A stretch of DNA of 64,000 nucleotides from Salvelinus alpinus (Eukaryota; Chordata; Actinopteri; Salmoniformes; Salmonidae): positions 27,119,202 to 27,183,201 of the forward strand of contig NC_092090.1 in assembly GCF_045679555.1 (NCBI RefSeq). Reading direction: 5' to 3'. The notes below the pieces were generated by a model. It saw only the letters and a program-made list of their open reading frames with translations. It was not told the origin of the DNA and ran no database searches. Positions 1 through 9,800 of the stretch are shown here, piece after piece; the first letter of the stretch is position 1, and the number at the start of each line of letters is the position of its first letter. A program made the position numbers and the translations under genes.

Positions 1-171
1 AGGTAGGTTTTAATCCCCTGTGTTCTGAGTGTGTCAGGTTTTGTCCAGTTCTGGCGTTTAGGTCTCCACAGACTAGGACATGTCCCTTGGTCTGGAAATG
101 ATTGAGCTCCCCCTTTAGGATGGAGAAGCTGTCTTTATTAAAGTATGGGGGATTTCTAGTGGGGGGATATA
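1..171 (-). mobile_element. LINE endonuclease fragment
   Basis: On the minus strand one frame is open through the whole stretch and contains the phrase CGDLNART, the asparagine-bearing motif of AP-type (exonuclease/endonuclease/phosphatase fold) endonucleases of non-LTR retrotransposons. It is cut by the window edge, and a fold-back element starts about 15 bp from its other end. It lies upstream of the first visible pocket-protein exon, presumably in an intron. The family is not assignable from so short a piece. Confidence 0.5.
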
Positions 172-185
172 CAGTACTGTACATT

Positions 186-397
186 CCCAAACGGTTCTTC
201 GGCTGTCCCCGTAGGAGAACCCGTTTTGGTTCCACATAGAACCCTTTTGGGTTCTATGTAGAACCCTCTCTGGAAAGGGTCCTACATGAAATCCAAAATG
301 TTTCTACCTTGAACCAAAAAGGTTCTACCTGGACCAAAAATGGTTCCTCAAACGGTTCTCCTATGGGGATAGCCGAAGAACCCTTTAAGGTTCTATA
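186..397. repeat. Fold-back (MITE-like) element
   Basis: The two ends are inverted copies: the left end reads AAACGGTTCTTCGGCTGTCC and the right end carries the complement with few changes (GGGGATAGCCGAAGAACC). The middle is filled with short inverted GGTTCTA/TAGAACC motifs, so the strand could fold into a hairpin. There is no coding capacity beyond chance ORFs. A non-autonomous DNA transposon is the likeliest origin. Confidence 0.7.
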
Positions 398-928
398 GCA
401 AAAAAAATGTAAGTGTGTAGGTAGCACACAGGACAACATTTTTATCTGTTGAGATTCTTTATTTATTTATTTCTAAGCAGATGTAAAATGTTCCTGTTTT
501 GATTTATTTAATAGTGGGGAAGTCTGGGTTCCTGCTCTTTAGTCCAAAGGCAGATGACTTCAGACCTTGTATATTCCATGATGGGATATGGGCTCTCTCT
601 CTCACTCTCTCTCTCTGAATCCTTCCACAGCAGAACTGTAGAACTGCTTGACAAACAGAGAAATATTTGTATTTTGGCAGTTCATCATCGTTGTCATCTC
701 ATAACTGAAGGCCAGCCCCCTCCCCCCACACACACACACACATTAACTTGGGCCCAATAATCTCTGAGATGACTTAGTATAATTATTGTGTGGTTCGTGT
801 TATAAATTTAAACCGTTGTTTCACATGTTTCTCATGCAAGGAAGTATAATGATGATCCTATTTATACGGTCTCATGTACCGCTCTAAAGGGTTTTCAAAC
901 CTCTGCCTGGTGTATGAATTATGTACAG
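398..928. other. Presumed intron of the pocket-protein gene
   Basis: No exon can be supported here. It contains a short CT-rich run (594-624) and a short CA run (726-743). Confidence 0.4.
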
Positions 929-975
929 GTGTCCACTGCTACTCCACTGACTGACACGGAGCTACACTCTACCAG

Positions 976-1055
976 CGGAGGTGCTGTGAGCGGCTGGAGG
1001 TCGTCATGGCAACCCAGAGACATGTACCCAGTGACAGTCTGGCTAGAACATTCAG
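976..1055 (+). CDS. rbl2: rbl2-like exon 1 of the window (pocket A start)
   Basis: The frame that joins the next exon reads ERLEVVMATQRHVPSDSLAR, which matches the pocket A start of RBL proteins (PSEKLEQILR type). It is closed upstream by a TGA at 952-954, so the exon would begin at the AG of 974-975. A longer exon from 929 would open with VSTAT, a phrase also typical of this place in RBL2, but in a different frame. Donor at 1056. Confidence 0.6.
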
Positions 1056-4000
1056 GTCAGCTATGGTGGGCATGTGCCTGTGTGGGCCTCATACGTAACT
1101 GTAGTAGACTGTAATGTGCCGCAGGGGAAATGTATTTGGGCCTGTAGCCTATGATAGAGTACACTGTGATCTATGGTCGGTGTTGAGTTTGTAGAAGAGT
1201 AAGAAAATACATGTTTTTTTACTATGTTACACATTCTTCCCATTATGGAGAAGATTATGATTTGGGGGAAGATAAGCTTATCCATACCTATGGGTGGGCA
1301 ATATCTATCAGTAGTCTATGGGGGTGGAAAAGTGACTGTATGGTTCTTTAAGGTGTATTTTGTTTAGGTTCTGTGCCAGAAACCCTAGTGAGGTCATCTC
1401 CACTAGACTGAGAGACATGCTCCACACCTTCATCCAGCACTACCAGGAACCATGGGAAGAGAACCGCAGCCTAGACAGAGGTGTGTGTGTGTCTGTGTGT
1501 ATGCATGTGTTGATATATTGACATTAATGTGCACTTTTCAGTAACTTCCTGTTGTTTGTAGAGAGAGGAGTGAAGTTCTCCAGCCAGACAGAGGCTTTGT
1601 ACTACAGGGTTCTAGAGGCTGTCATCAATCAAGAGAGGAAGAGGCTGGGAGCCAAAGACCTTTTAGTGAGTCCTCTGCCCTCTGCTGTGTACGAATGGAA
1701 CTGCACTGTTTAGTGTCATTAAGCATTCACTTTACAATTCCCTCTGGGGGCACTGTTGTATTTTATTTATGTATTTTTTATTTAACCTTTATTTAACCTA
1801 AGCAAGGCAGTTAAGAACAAATTCTTATTTACAATGACGGCCTACCAAAAGGCAAAAGGCCTCCTGCGGGGACAGGGGCCTGGGATTAAAATAAATAAAT
1901 ACAATATAAATATCAGACAAAATGTTGTACAGACATGTATAGTATAGAGGTTGTCCTTGATGACTTGTTTCTTGGCAGGGCATTCTGGAGCATGATCTGT
2001 TCCAGCGCTCTCTAGTGGCCTGTTGTCTGGAGATGGTCAACTTCTCCCATCAGCCACCAGGCAGCTTCCCCCTGGTCATTGACATCTTTAGCCTGGCGCC
2101 ATACGACTTCTACAAGGTAACATCTACACAAAACACCTGCAGTACATGTCATACTGTACTGTAACATCATAGGTTTTGTATAAAGGAGGTGGTTTCACGT
2201 GATAAGTAACCTTACCTGAAAACTGAAGCATTGTGTTAGCTCCTCAAGCTAATGCCTAGGCTTGGGCTCAGAGGGCTTACACAGTCTTGGGGCATACAGA
2301 CGTCCTGGGTTCAAACACGTCTACTGTAATCTTAGTGATCTGTTTAGGTGCTGTTTAACCCTCTACTGTGTGTGGTGTGTGCCAGGTGATAGAGCTGGTG
2401 CTGCGGGCTGAGGAGGGCTTGCTGCCGGGTGTGGTCAGGCATCTGACCCATATAGAGGAGCAGGTCCTGGAGAGTCTGGCCTGGAGGAGAGACTCACCAC
2501 TCTGGGACCAGATCAGAGCTGCTAAGGGACAGGGACAGCTGCCTGCATACCATCAGGTCAGTGGGCAACGGTTCAAATTCACCTGTTTGTCAACTGGGCA
2601 AAATACACAGTGCACCCTGTCAAAATATATAGAGCAACACCGCTGGCGCACTCGAAACACGTTGGTCTAATATGGCAGCATGGCGGCTGTCGTTCCATTA
2701 AAAAGAGGAAACAAAATGATCCCAAACTTGAGGTAACAGATGGTTCTATGTGTGTTCCAGGTGATGCTCCCCCAATACTCAGAGGACACAGACAAGATGG
2801 CCAAGATCCCTCCCACCCCTTCACACTTGACCTCAAGCCTTCTGAATGGGATCCATGGAAATGACCTGAACCCTCCGATTACCCACCATGAACGCTACAG
2901 CTCACCCCCTGCTGGCTCAAAGATGGCTGCTTGCCCTACCACACCAGTCAGCCCATCCCAGTCCTCCTCTGTCATTGTTACTGGACAGACTGTAGTCACC
3001 ATGGCATCAGCCACTGTCACCACCAACAATGGCCAGTCAGTCACCATACCGGTTCGAGGTAAAGACTTTCCCTCAGATGAAACCCAATATGGCCATAGAA
3101 ATGACAACTCTAATAGAATACTGACATAATGTAATACATCTTGTAATAAACATGTTATATACCTTGTTTACATATCACAACAACCAGTGCTCTTTGTTCA
3201 ATTAAACCTCTTCCACACCCAGGCATTGCCAATGACCGGGGAGCCATCACATTTACCCTCAGTGTTGTGGGTCAGCCCATTCCTCCACAGCAAGTCTCCA
3301 GCACCTCTACCCAGCAGCCCCAGAACCCAGTCACACACAGACCTCAGAGTAAGGGCTCCATCTCACTGTTCCTCCGCAAGGTAGGCTTTACTCACAGATT
3401 TCTACATACCTGAGCTGGCCTGAATGCTATGAGCCTAGATATTTAGTTACAAGATCCACAAGACAAAGGCCATACTCCTTCCCTCTGTCTCAGGTCTACC
3501 ACCTGGTGAGCATGCGTCTGAGGGACATCTGTGTTAAACTGGACATCTGTGAGGCGCTGCGGCTGAAGATCTGGACCTGCGTTGAACACTCCTTGGTCCA
3601 CTGCACTGACCTCATGCTAGACCGACACCTGGACCAAATACTCATGTGTGCCATCTATGTCATGGCCAAGGTAGCACTATTTGCTTTTCCTCTAGAGTTT
3701 TTGCTATACTTCCTTAATGCAGATGGTTTTATGACTTGGGTGATCGACAGCAAGGCATTCAGCCTTCTATACTTCTTCAGCTGTGTATTGATGATAATAA
3801 TGTATTATAATACCTTAATTTCCATGTTTATGCTGTGTGTTGCTTGTGCAGGTAACCAACGTTGACATGCCCTTCAAGCTCATCATGCAGTGCTACAAGA
3901 CTCAGCCTCAAGCAAGCAACTGTGTAAGGAGATAAATGTTTTGCTTGCTTTTGTGTGTGTAAGTGAGTTAAATCCAGCTTGTTTGTTATTGTGTAGTTGA

Positions 4001-5291
4001 TGAAGTCTGTATTGTCCTCCTGTCAGGTATTCAGAAGTGTTCTGATCTCAGGGAGAAACACCAAGACCTCACAAAACTCTCCTGGTGGATCCAACAGAGA
4101 AAACAGTTAGACAAATAGAAAAATACATACATTCACATGGATATGTTTGCATCATAATATGCATGAATTAACAAATAATTTAATGAAATAATTAAGTATT
4201 TAAACGGATAATTTTTGATGGTGATGCTGCTCTGTTTCCCAGTTGATGTAGACCCCAGCAGTAGCTTGCTTACATACCAGAGCCCTCCCACCCATCCTAC
4301 AGGACCCAGAGCTCCCTGTAGACAGGACCAGGGGGAGAGAAGACACCTCATCTATTTCTACAACACCGTCTATGTCAAACAGATGAAAGACTTTGCCCTG
4401 CGCTACAACTCCAGCTCTCTGACCATAGCCGGGGTGAGGGGACATTTTCATATACTACCTAATGGAGTCAGTAGTCGTCATACACAATACGTAGGAAACA
4501 ATTTACCAGTGGTCTCAGATATGTCCAAACTCTGGTATAATATCATGGGTACTTACAGGTCATCTGATCCTGTAATATAAGTAAGAGAAGTCCTTGAACA
4601 GATGCAGTGCATTGTTCCTAGGCCCAGTGCTATCATCATTGTCCAACAGAGGTTCTGACCACATTCGGATTATTTTTCCATGCACAGGTTGAAACCCCTC
4701 CCCTTTCACCATACCCCTGCCAGCGTATTGGATCCTTGCGCAGACTCCGCCCCTCCAACCACCATTCCCTCTACATCTCCCCCCACAAGCCCAGCACACA
4801 CCCCTCCCCCTGCACTGGGGTCCTCTACATCTTCAGCAGAAGCCTCTCAAAGGTCAGAGGTTGGACATACCTCTCTAACCCTGCTAACGGTTCCCTAACT
4901 GACCCTCTTCTATACTTCCTGTCTGAAGCCTAACTAACATTACACATATTTTAACTTCAGTAACTGTGAAAAGCAAAAGGCCTAGTCATCGTGAATACAC
5001 AGTACATAACTAGTCATGTGTGTTGCTAATCGTTGTATCCCACAGAGTCTGAGAGAGATCAGCGACATGATGAAGACATTTCAGTCACGCACCAGGAAGC
5101 GCTGTGCAGCCCAGCTGCAGGAGGATGGTGGGCCGCTTGCGAAGAGACCCTGTCAGGATAGACCGTCAAACTTGCAGAGAAAGCTCAGGGACTTCGACCA
5201 GGCACTGACGAGGGCCCAGAACCAGCAACAAGCCCAGACCAGGGCCAAGGCACAGCACCAGGCAACAGCACACAATGGGACGCATCGATGA
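976..5291 (+). CDS. rbl2: Retinoblastoma-like pocket protein, 3' half (RBL2/p130-like), 13 exons
   Basis: Pocket proteins bind E2F4/5-DP and, in the DREAM complex, repress cell-cycle genes in the nucleus. The exons are 976-1055, 1368-1480, 1562-1665, 1979-2116, 2386-2556, 2761-3058, 3223-3380, 3494-3670, 3852-3923, 4027-4105, 4243-4433, 4688-4852 and 5046-5291. All have AG/GT borders and their phases join without a stop into 663 codons. Pocket A is exons 1-5 (ALYYRVLEAVINQE, RSLVACCLEM, HIEEQVLESLAW). The spacer is exons 6-7 (HERYSSPPAGSK, TNNGQSVTIPVRG). Pocket B is exons 8-12 (VYHLVSMRLRDICVKLD, MLDRHLDQILMCAIYVMAKV, FYNTVYVKQMKDFALRY, SLYISPHK). The spacer and pocket A wording is nearer RBL2 than RBL1, though some phrases (HERYSSP) recall p107. 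The N-terminal cyclin-fold half lies outside the window. The C-terminus ends in an unusual Gln/Ala-rich tail. Intron 3 holds a repeat. Paralog assignment is an inference. Confidence 0.88.
1368..1480 (+). CDS. rbl2: rbl2-like exon (pocket A)
   Basis: Encodes CARNPSEVISTRLRDMLHTF, aligning with the R(D/N)P helix segment of RBL1/RBL2 pocket A. Acceptor TTTAG at 1363-1367, donor GTGTGT at 1481, ending in phase 1. A GT-rich run directly follows the donor. Confidence 0.88.
1562..1665 (+). CDS. rbl2: rbl2-like exon (pocket A)
   Basis: Encodes TEALYYRVLEAVINQERKRL, a highly conserved pocket A helix. Acceptor TTTGTAG, donor GTGAGT at 1666. Ends on a codon boundary. Confidence 0.92.
1755..1880 (-). 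mobile_element. SINE/LINE-tail repeat in rbl2-like intron
   Basis: Contains TTTATTTAACC followed by a CAGTTAAGAACAAATTC block and ACAATGACGGCCTACC, the antisense 3' part of a dispersed salmonid repeat seen again at 32373-32525 (antisense) and 36211-36362 (sense). The distal 30 bp (AAAAGGCAAAAGGCC) differ from those copies. Confidence 0.6.
1979..2116 (+). CDS. rbl2: rbl2-like exon (pocket A)
   Basis: Encodes GILEHDLFQRSLVACCLEMV and then QPPGSFPLVIDIF, very close to the RBL2 phrase with PPG and FP. Acceptor GGCAG, donor GTAACA at 2117. It is 46 whole codons. Confidence 0.94.
2386..2556 (+). CDS. rbl2: rbl2-like exon (end of pocket A)
   Basis: Encodes VIELVLRAEEGLLPGVVRHL and then HIEEQVLESLAWRRDSPLWD. 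It is 57 whole codons, with acceptor GCCAG and donor GTCAGT at 2557. Confidence 0.94.
2761..3058 (+). CDS. rbl2: rbl2-like exon (spacer)
   Basis: Encodes the Ser/Thr/Pro-rich spacer between the pockets, including HERYSSPPAGSK, GQTVVTMASATVTTNNGQ and VTIPVRG. Acceptor TTCCAG, donor GTAAAG at 3059, phase 1. It carries several SP/TP sites (CDK-type), as expected for a phosphorylated spacer. Confidence 0.92.
3223..3380 (+). CDS. rbl2: rbl2-like exon (spacer to pocket B)
   Basis: Encodes GIANDRGAITFTLSVVGQP, a Gln/Thr/Pro-rich stretch, then SKGSISLFLRK at the edge of pocket B. Acceptor CACCCAG, donor GTAGGC at 3381. It restores phase 0. Confidence 0.92.
3494..3670 (+). CDS. rbl2: rbl2-like exon (pocket B core)
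   Basis: Encodes VYHLVSMRLRDICVKLDICE, LKIWTCVEHSLVHC and MLDRHLDQILMCAIYVMAK. In known pocket proteins this region contributes to the LxCxE-binding groove. Acceptor CTCAG, donor GTAGCA. It is 59 whole codons. Confidence 0.96.
3852..3923 (+). CDS. rbl2: rbl2-like exon (pocket B)
   Basis: Encodes VTNVDMPFKLIMQCYKTQPQ and ASNC, the conserved YRxQPQA segment. Acceptor GTGCAG, donor GTAAGG at 3924. It is 24 codons. Confidence 0.93.
4027..4105 (+). CDS. rbl2: rbl2-like exon (pocket B insert)
   Basis: Encodes VFRSVLISGRNTKTSQNSPG and GSNREN. The QNSP phrase recalls the RBL2-specific insert. Acceptor CTGTCAG, donor GTTAGA at 4106, phase 1. Confidence 0.85.
4243..4433 (+). CDS. rbl2: rbl2-like exon (pocket B)
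   Basis: Encodes a Ser/Pro-rich lead-in and then GERRHLIYFYNTVYVKQMKD and FALRYNSSS, matching the ERGDLIxFYNxIYxKxxKxFA segment of RBL proteins. The GD of that motif is RH here. Acceptor TTCCCAG, donor GTGAGG at 4434, phase 0. Confidence 0.92.
4688..4852 (+). CDS. rbl2: rbl2-like exon (C-terminal SP cluster)
   Basis: Encodes VETPPLSPYPCQRIGSLRRL, SLYISPHKPSTHP and LYIFSRSLSK, matching the PPLSP-YP / YISPHK / FSxSxSK order of RBL C-termini. Acceptor GCACAG, donor GTCAGA at 4853. It is 55 codons. Confidence 0.94.
5046..5291 (+). CDS. rbl2: rbl2-like terminal exon
   Basis: Encodes SLREISDMMKTFQSRTRKRC, GGPLAKRPCQD (the SPAKR-type basic motif) and LQRKLRDFDQAL, then a divergent Gln/Ala/Arg-rich tail to TGA at 5289-5291. 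Human RBL2 ends shortly after the LQDV-type helix, so the ~25-residue tail is unusual. Acceptor CCACAG. Confidence 0.92.
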   Translation, partial: SLREISDMMKTFQSRTRKRCAAQLQEDGGPLAKRPCQDRPSNLQRKLRDFDQALTRAQNQQQAQTRAKAQHQATAHNGTHR

Positions 5292-5694
5292 CTTCTCACT
5301 TTCTTTGACTTACCGTCATGCTTCATACTTCTTGCAGGTCTACACTCATTGGAAGAATATGGACAACAGACACTGATGATGGGAGAATGGATGCTGTGGA
5401 TCTACAATGTTAGAAATGTTAGAAAGAATTGGCATCATTAGCACTCAGTGAAGTTCTCTTAGCAAACAATATTCATGATTAAAAAAGCTGATTTGTAATA
5501 ATAATGAGGGTAATGTAATAATCTGAGGGTAACTAGGGCTCTGTATCAAATATCATATCATATACAGTATATATTCATCCTAAGGAAGCAGTAAAGGATT
5601 TGTGTTGGTACTGAGCACTGTGTACAGTTTGTGTTTGGTGAGAGGGAGGAGACAAGAGATGTCTCTCTCTGGAACATACAGTACGTAATTAGTT
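5292..5694 (+). other. rbl2: Probable 3' UTR of rbl2-like gene
   Basis: AT-rich sequence after the stop codon. An ATTAAA hexamer at 5478-5483 is a candidate polyadenylation signal about 190 bp past the stop. No other ORF or repeat is recognised until 5695. Confidence 0.5.
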
Positions 5695-5790
5695 TACATT
5701 TTCAAGTTTAATTTGTCACATGCACAAGTACAGTGAAATGCTTAACTTGCAAGCCCGACTCAACAGTGCAGTATTCAAAATAAAAAAAGC
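5695..5790 (-). mobile_element. LINE 3'-tail fragment
   Basis: Contains AATTTGTCACATGCAC and ACAGTGAAATGCTTAACTTG, the antisense of the LINE tail also present at 53559-53640 and 48536-48640. It is truncated and non-coding. The Tc1 element starts 30 bp downstream. Confidence 0.6.
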
Positions 5791-5820
5791 ATAACTAATT
5801 TAAAACAAATTAAACACAGA

Positions 5821-7429
5821 TACAGTGGGGAGAACAAGTATTTGATACACTGCCGATTTTGCAGGTTTTCCTACTTACAAAGCATGTAGAGGTCTGTAAT
5901 TTTTATCATAGGTACACTTCAACTGTGAGAGACAGAATCTAAAACAAAAATCCAGAAAATCACATTGTATGATTTTTAAGTAATTAATTTGCATTTTATT
6001 GCAAGACATAAGTATTTGATCACCTTCCAACCAGTAAGAATTCCGGCTCTCACAGACCTGTTAGTTTTTCTTTAAGAAGCCCTCCTGTTCTCCACTCATT
6101 ACCTGTATTAACTGCACCTGTTTGAACTCATTACCTGTATAAAAGACACCTGTCCACACACTCAATCAAACAGACTCCAACCTCTCCACAATAGCCAAGA
6201 CCAGAGAGCTGTGTAAGGACATCAGGGATAAAATTGTAGACCTGCACAAGGCTGGGATGGGCTACAGGACAATAGGCAAGCAGCTTGGTGAGAAGGCAAC
6301 AACTGTTGGCGCAATTATTAGAAAATGGAAGAAGTTCAAGATGACGGTCAATCATCCTCGGTCTGGGGCTCCATGCAAGATCTCACCTCGTGGGGCATCA
6401 ATGATCATGAGGAAGGTGAGGGATCAGCCCAGAACTACACGGCAGGACCTGGTCAATGACCTGAAGAGAGCTGGGACCACAGTCTCAAAGAAAACCATTA
6501 GTAACACACTATGCCGTCATGGATTAAAATACTGCAGCGCACGCAAGGTCCCCCTGCTCAAGCCAGGGCATGTCCAGGCCCGTCTGAAGTTTGCCAATGA
6601 CCATCTGGATGATCCAGAGGAAGAATGGGAGAAGGTCATGTGGTCTGATGAGACAAAAATTGAGCTTTTTGGTCTAAACTCCACTCGACGTGTTTGGAGG
6701 AAGAAGAAGGATGAGTACAACCCCAAGAACACCATCCCAACCGTGAAGCATGGAGGTGGAAACATCATTCTTTGGGGATGCTTTTCTGCAAAGGGGACAG
6801 GACGACTGCACCGTATTGAGGGGAGGATGGATGGGGCCATGTATCGCGAGATCTTGGCCAACGACCTCCTTCCCTCAGTAAGAGCATTGAAGATGGGTCG
6901 TGGCTGGGTCTTCCAGCATGACAACGACCCGAAACACACAGCCAGGGAAACTAAGGAGTGGCTCCGTAAGAAGCATCTCAAGGTCCTGGAGTGGCCTAGC
7001 CAGTCTCCAGACCTGAACCCAATAGAAAATCTTTGGAGGGCGCTGAAAGTCCGTATTGCCCAGCGACAGCCCCGAAACCTGAAGGGTCTGGAGAAGGTCT
7101 GTATGGAGGAGTGGGACAAAATCCCTGCTGCAGTGTGTGCAAACCTGGTCAAGAACTCCAGGAAACGTATGATCTCTGTAATTGCAAACAAAGGTTTCTG
7201 TACCAAATATTAAGTTCTGCTTTTCTGATGTATCAAATACTTATGTCATGCAATAAAATGCTAATTAATTACTTAAAAATCATACAATGTGATTTTCTGG
7301 ATTTTTGTTTTAGATTCCGTCTCTCACAGTTGAAGTGTACCTATGATAAATATTACAGACCTCTACATGCTTTGTAAGTAGGAAAACCTGCAAAATCGGC
7401 AGTGTATCAAATACTTGTTCTCCCCACTG

Positions 7430-7431
<2 letters not shown>
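5821..7431 (+). mobile_element. Tc1-like transposon, structurally complete
   Basis: Bounded by TA at 5821-5822 and 7430-7431. Terminal inverted repeats of about 185 bp (5823-6004 and 7245-7429) start CAGTGGGGAGAACAAGTATT and end with its complement. The single internal gene encodes a DD34E transposase that is open to its stop. Length (1.6 kb) and layout match intact Tc1 elements. It lies between two LINE tails downstream of the rbl2-like gene. Confidence 0.93.
6191..7213 (+). pseudogene. Tc1 transposase, open frame but start codon ATA
   Basis: Cut-and-paste transposase: an N-terminal paired-type HTH pair binds the terminal repeats and a DDE domain performs cleavage and joining at TA. From 6191 the frame is open for 340 codons, the usual Tc1 length. 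It starts [18 protein letters not shown], where homologues have Met-Ala-Lys, so the start is ATA. The catalytic residues are D153 (WSDETK, 6647), D244 ([10 protein letters not shown], 6920) and E279 (PIENLW, 7025), with exactly 34 residues between the last two. The next Met (6257, residue 23) would remove the first HTH helix. No internal stop or frameshift is seen, so the lost start is the only visible lesion. Confidence 0.85.

Positions 7432-7455
<24 letters not shown>
7432..7455. repeat. (TA)n and A-run at LINE 3' end
   Basis: A short TA dinucleotide run and an A stretch lie between the Tc1 right end and the 3' tail of the antisense LINE. This is probably the LINE's own simple tail read on the other strand. 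Confidence 0.6.
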
Positions 7456-7460
<5 letters not shown>

Positions 7461-7940
7461 AAAAAACCACCTTTATTTAACCAGGTAGGCTAGTTGAGAA
7501 CAAGTTCTCATTTACAACTGCGACCTGGCCAAGATATAAAGCATAGCAATTCGACACATACAACAACACAGAGTTACACATGGAATAAACAAAACATACA
7601 GTCAATAATACAGTAGAAAAATAAGTCTATATACAATGTGAGCAAATGAGGTGAGATAAGGGAGAAAAAGGCCATGGTGGCGAGGTAAAAACAATATAGC
7701 AAGTAAGACACTGGAATGGTAGATTTGCAGTGGAAGAATGTGCAAAGTAGAAATAGAAATAATGGGGTGAAAAGGAGCAAAATAAATAAATAAATACAGT
7801 AGGGGAAGAGGTATTTGTTTGGGCTAAATTATAGAAAGGCTATGTACAGGTGCAGTAATCTGTGAGCTGCTCTGACAGCTGGTGCTTAAAGCTAGTGAGG
7901 GAGATAAGTGTTTCCAGCTCAGAGATTTTTGCAGTTCGTT

Positions 7941-9056
7941 CTAGTCATTGGCAGCAGAGAACTGGAAGGAAAGACGACCAAAGGAGGAATTGGCTTTGGG
8001 GGTGACCAGTGAGATATTCCTGCTGGAGCGTGTGCTACGAGTGGGTGCTGCTATGGTGACCAGTGAGCTGAGATAAGGCGGGGCTTTACCTAGCAGAGAC
8101 TTGTAGATAACCTGTAGCCAGTGGGTTTGGCGACGAGTATGCAGCGAGGGCCAACCAACGAGAGCGTACAGGTCACAATGGTGGGTAGTATATGGGGCTT
8201 TGGTGACAAAACGGATGGCACTGTGATAGACTGCATCCAGTTTGTTGAGTAGAGTGTTGGAGGCTATTTTATAGATGACATCACTGAAGTCGAGGATCGG
8301 TAGGATGGTCAGTTTTACGAGGGTATGTTTGGCAGCATGAGTGAAGGATGCTTTGTTGCGATATAGGAAGCCGAGTCTAGATTTAATTTTGGATTGGAGA
8401 TGCTTCATGTGAGTCTGGAAGGAGAGTTTACAGTCTAACCAGACACCTAGGTATTTGTAGTTGTCCACGTATTCTAAGTCAGAGCCGTCCAGAGTAGTGA
8501 TGCTGGACGGGCGAGCAGGTGTGAGCAGTGATCGGTTGAATAGCATGCATTTAGTTTTACTTGCGTTTAAGAGCAGTTGGAGGTCATGGAAGGAGAGTTG
8601 TATGGCATTGAAACTCGTCTGAAGGTTAGTTAACACAGTGTCCAAAGAGGGGCCAGAAGTATACAGAATGGTGTTGTCTGTGTAGAGGTGTATCAGAGAA
8701 TCACCAGCAGCAAGAGCAACATCATTGATGTATACAGAGAAGAGAGTCGGCCCAAGGATTGAACCCTGTGGTACCCCCATAGAGACGGCCAGAGGTCCGG
8801 ACAACAGGCCCTCCGATTTGACACACTGAACTCTATCAGAGAAGTAGTTGGTAAACCAGGCGAGGCAATCATTTGAGAAACCAAGGCTGTCGAGTCTGCC
8901 AATAAGAATGTGGTGATTGACAGAGTCGAAAGCCTTGGCCAGTTCGATGAATATGGCTGCGCAGTAATGTCTCTTATCGATGGCGGTTATGATGTCGTTT
9001 AGGACCTTGAGCGTGGCTGAGGTGCACCCATGACCAGCTCTGAAACCAGATTGCAT
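7941..9056 (-). pseudogene. LINE reverse transcriptase, catalytic motif damaged
   Basis: A 371-codon open segment covering the RT palm and C-terminus: QSGFRAGHGCTSATLKVLND, AKAFDSVNHHIL (the usual D-LSKAFD with Leu/Ser changed), GVPQGSILGPTLFSVYIND, and HLYTDNTILYTS in place of HLYADDT, so the second catalytic Asp is Asn (codons at 8673-8684). Later NYKYLGVWLD and PYLSSLV mark the C-terminal part shared by L2-like LINEs. The N-terminal RT fingers lie in other frames upstream (9057-9505). Besides the frameshifts, the D to N change alone should abolish polymerase activity. Confidence 0.8.
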
Positions 9057-9362
9057 AGCGGAGAAGGTACGGTGGGATTCGAAATGGTCGGTAATCTGTT
9101 TGTTAACTTGACCTTAGAAAGACAGGGTAGGATAGATATAGGTCTGTAGCAGTTTGGGTCTAGAGTGTCACCCCCTTTGAAGAGGGGGATGACCGCAGCA
9201 GCTTTCCAATCTTTGGGAATCTCAGACGATAAGAAAGAGAGGTTGAACAGGCTAATAATAGGGGTTGCAACAATTTCGGCAGATCATTTTAGAAAGAGAG
9301 GGTCCAGATTGTCTAGCCCGGCTGATTTGTAGGGGTCCAGATTTTGCAGCTCTTTCAGAACA

Positions 9363-9800
9363 TCAGCTATCTGGATTTGAGTGAAGGAGAAATGGTGGGG
9401 GCTTTGGCGGGTTGCTGTGGAGGTGTGCCGGGCAGTTGACCGGGGTAGGGGTAGCCAGGTGGAAAGGTTGGCCAGCCGTAGAGAAATGCTTATTGAAATT
9501 CTCAATTATAGTGGATTTATTGGTGGTGACAGTGTTTCCTAGCCTCAGAGCAGTGGGCAGCTGGGAGGAGGTGCTCTTATTCTCCATGGACTTTACAGTG
9601 TCCCAGAACTTTTTTGAGTTAGTACTACAGGATGCAAATTTCAGTTTGAAAAAGCTAGCCTTAGCTTTCCTAACTGCCTGTGTATATTTGTTCCTAACTT
9701 CCCTGAAAAGTTGCATATCACGGGGGCTATTTGATGCTAATGCAGAACGCCACAGTATGTTTTTGTGCTGGTCAAGGGCAGTCAGGTTGGAGTGAACCAA
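9363..9800 (-). pseudogene. LINE ORF segment: endonuclease-RT linker
   Basis: A 145-codon piece with the basic linker typical of jockey/CR1/L2 ORF2 proteins (RNKYTQAVRKAKASFFKLKF, KKFWDTVKSMENK). It joins the RT pieces (9284-9505, DPYKSAGLDNLDPLFLK) after a further frame change. Confidence 0.65.

Noticed and set aside
7033..7377. 114-codon ORF overlapping the Tc1 transposase end
   Set aside because: Out-of-frame overlap running into the terminal inverted repeat. The DDE frame explains the sequence.
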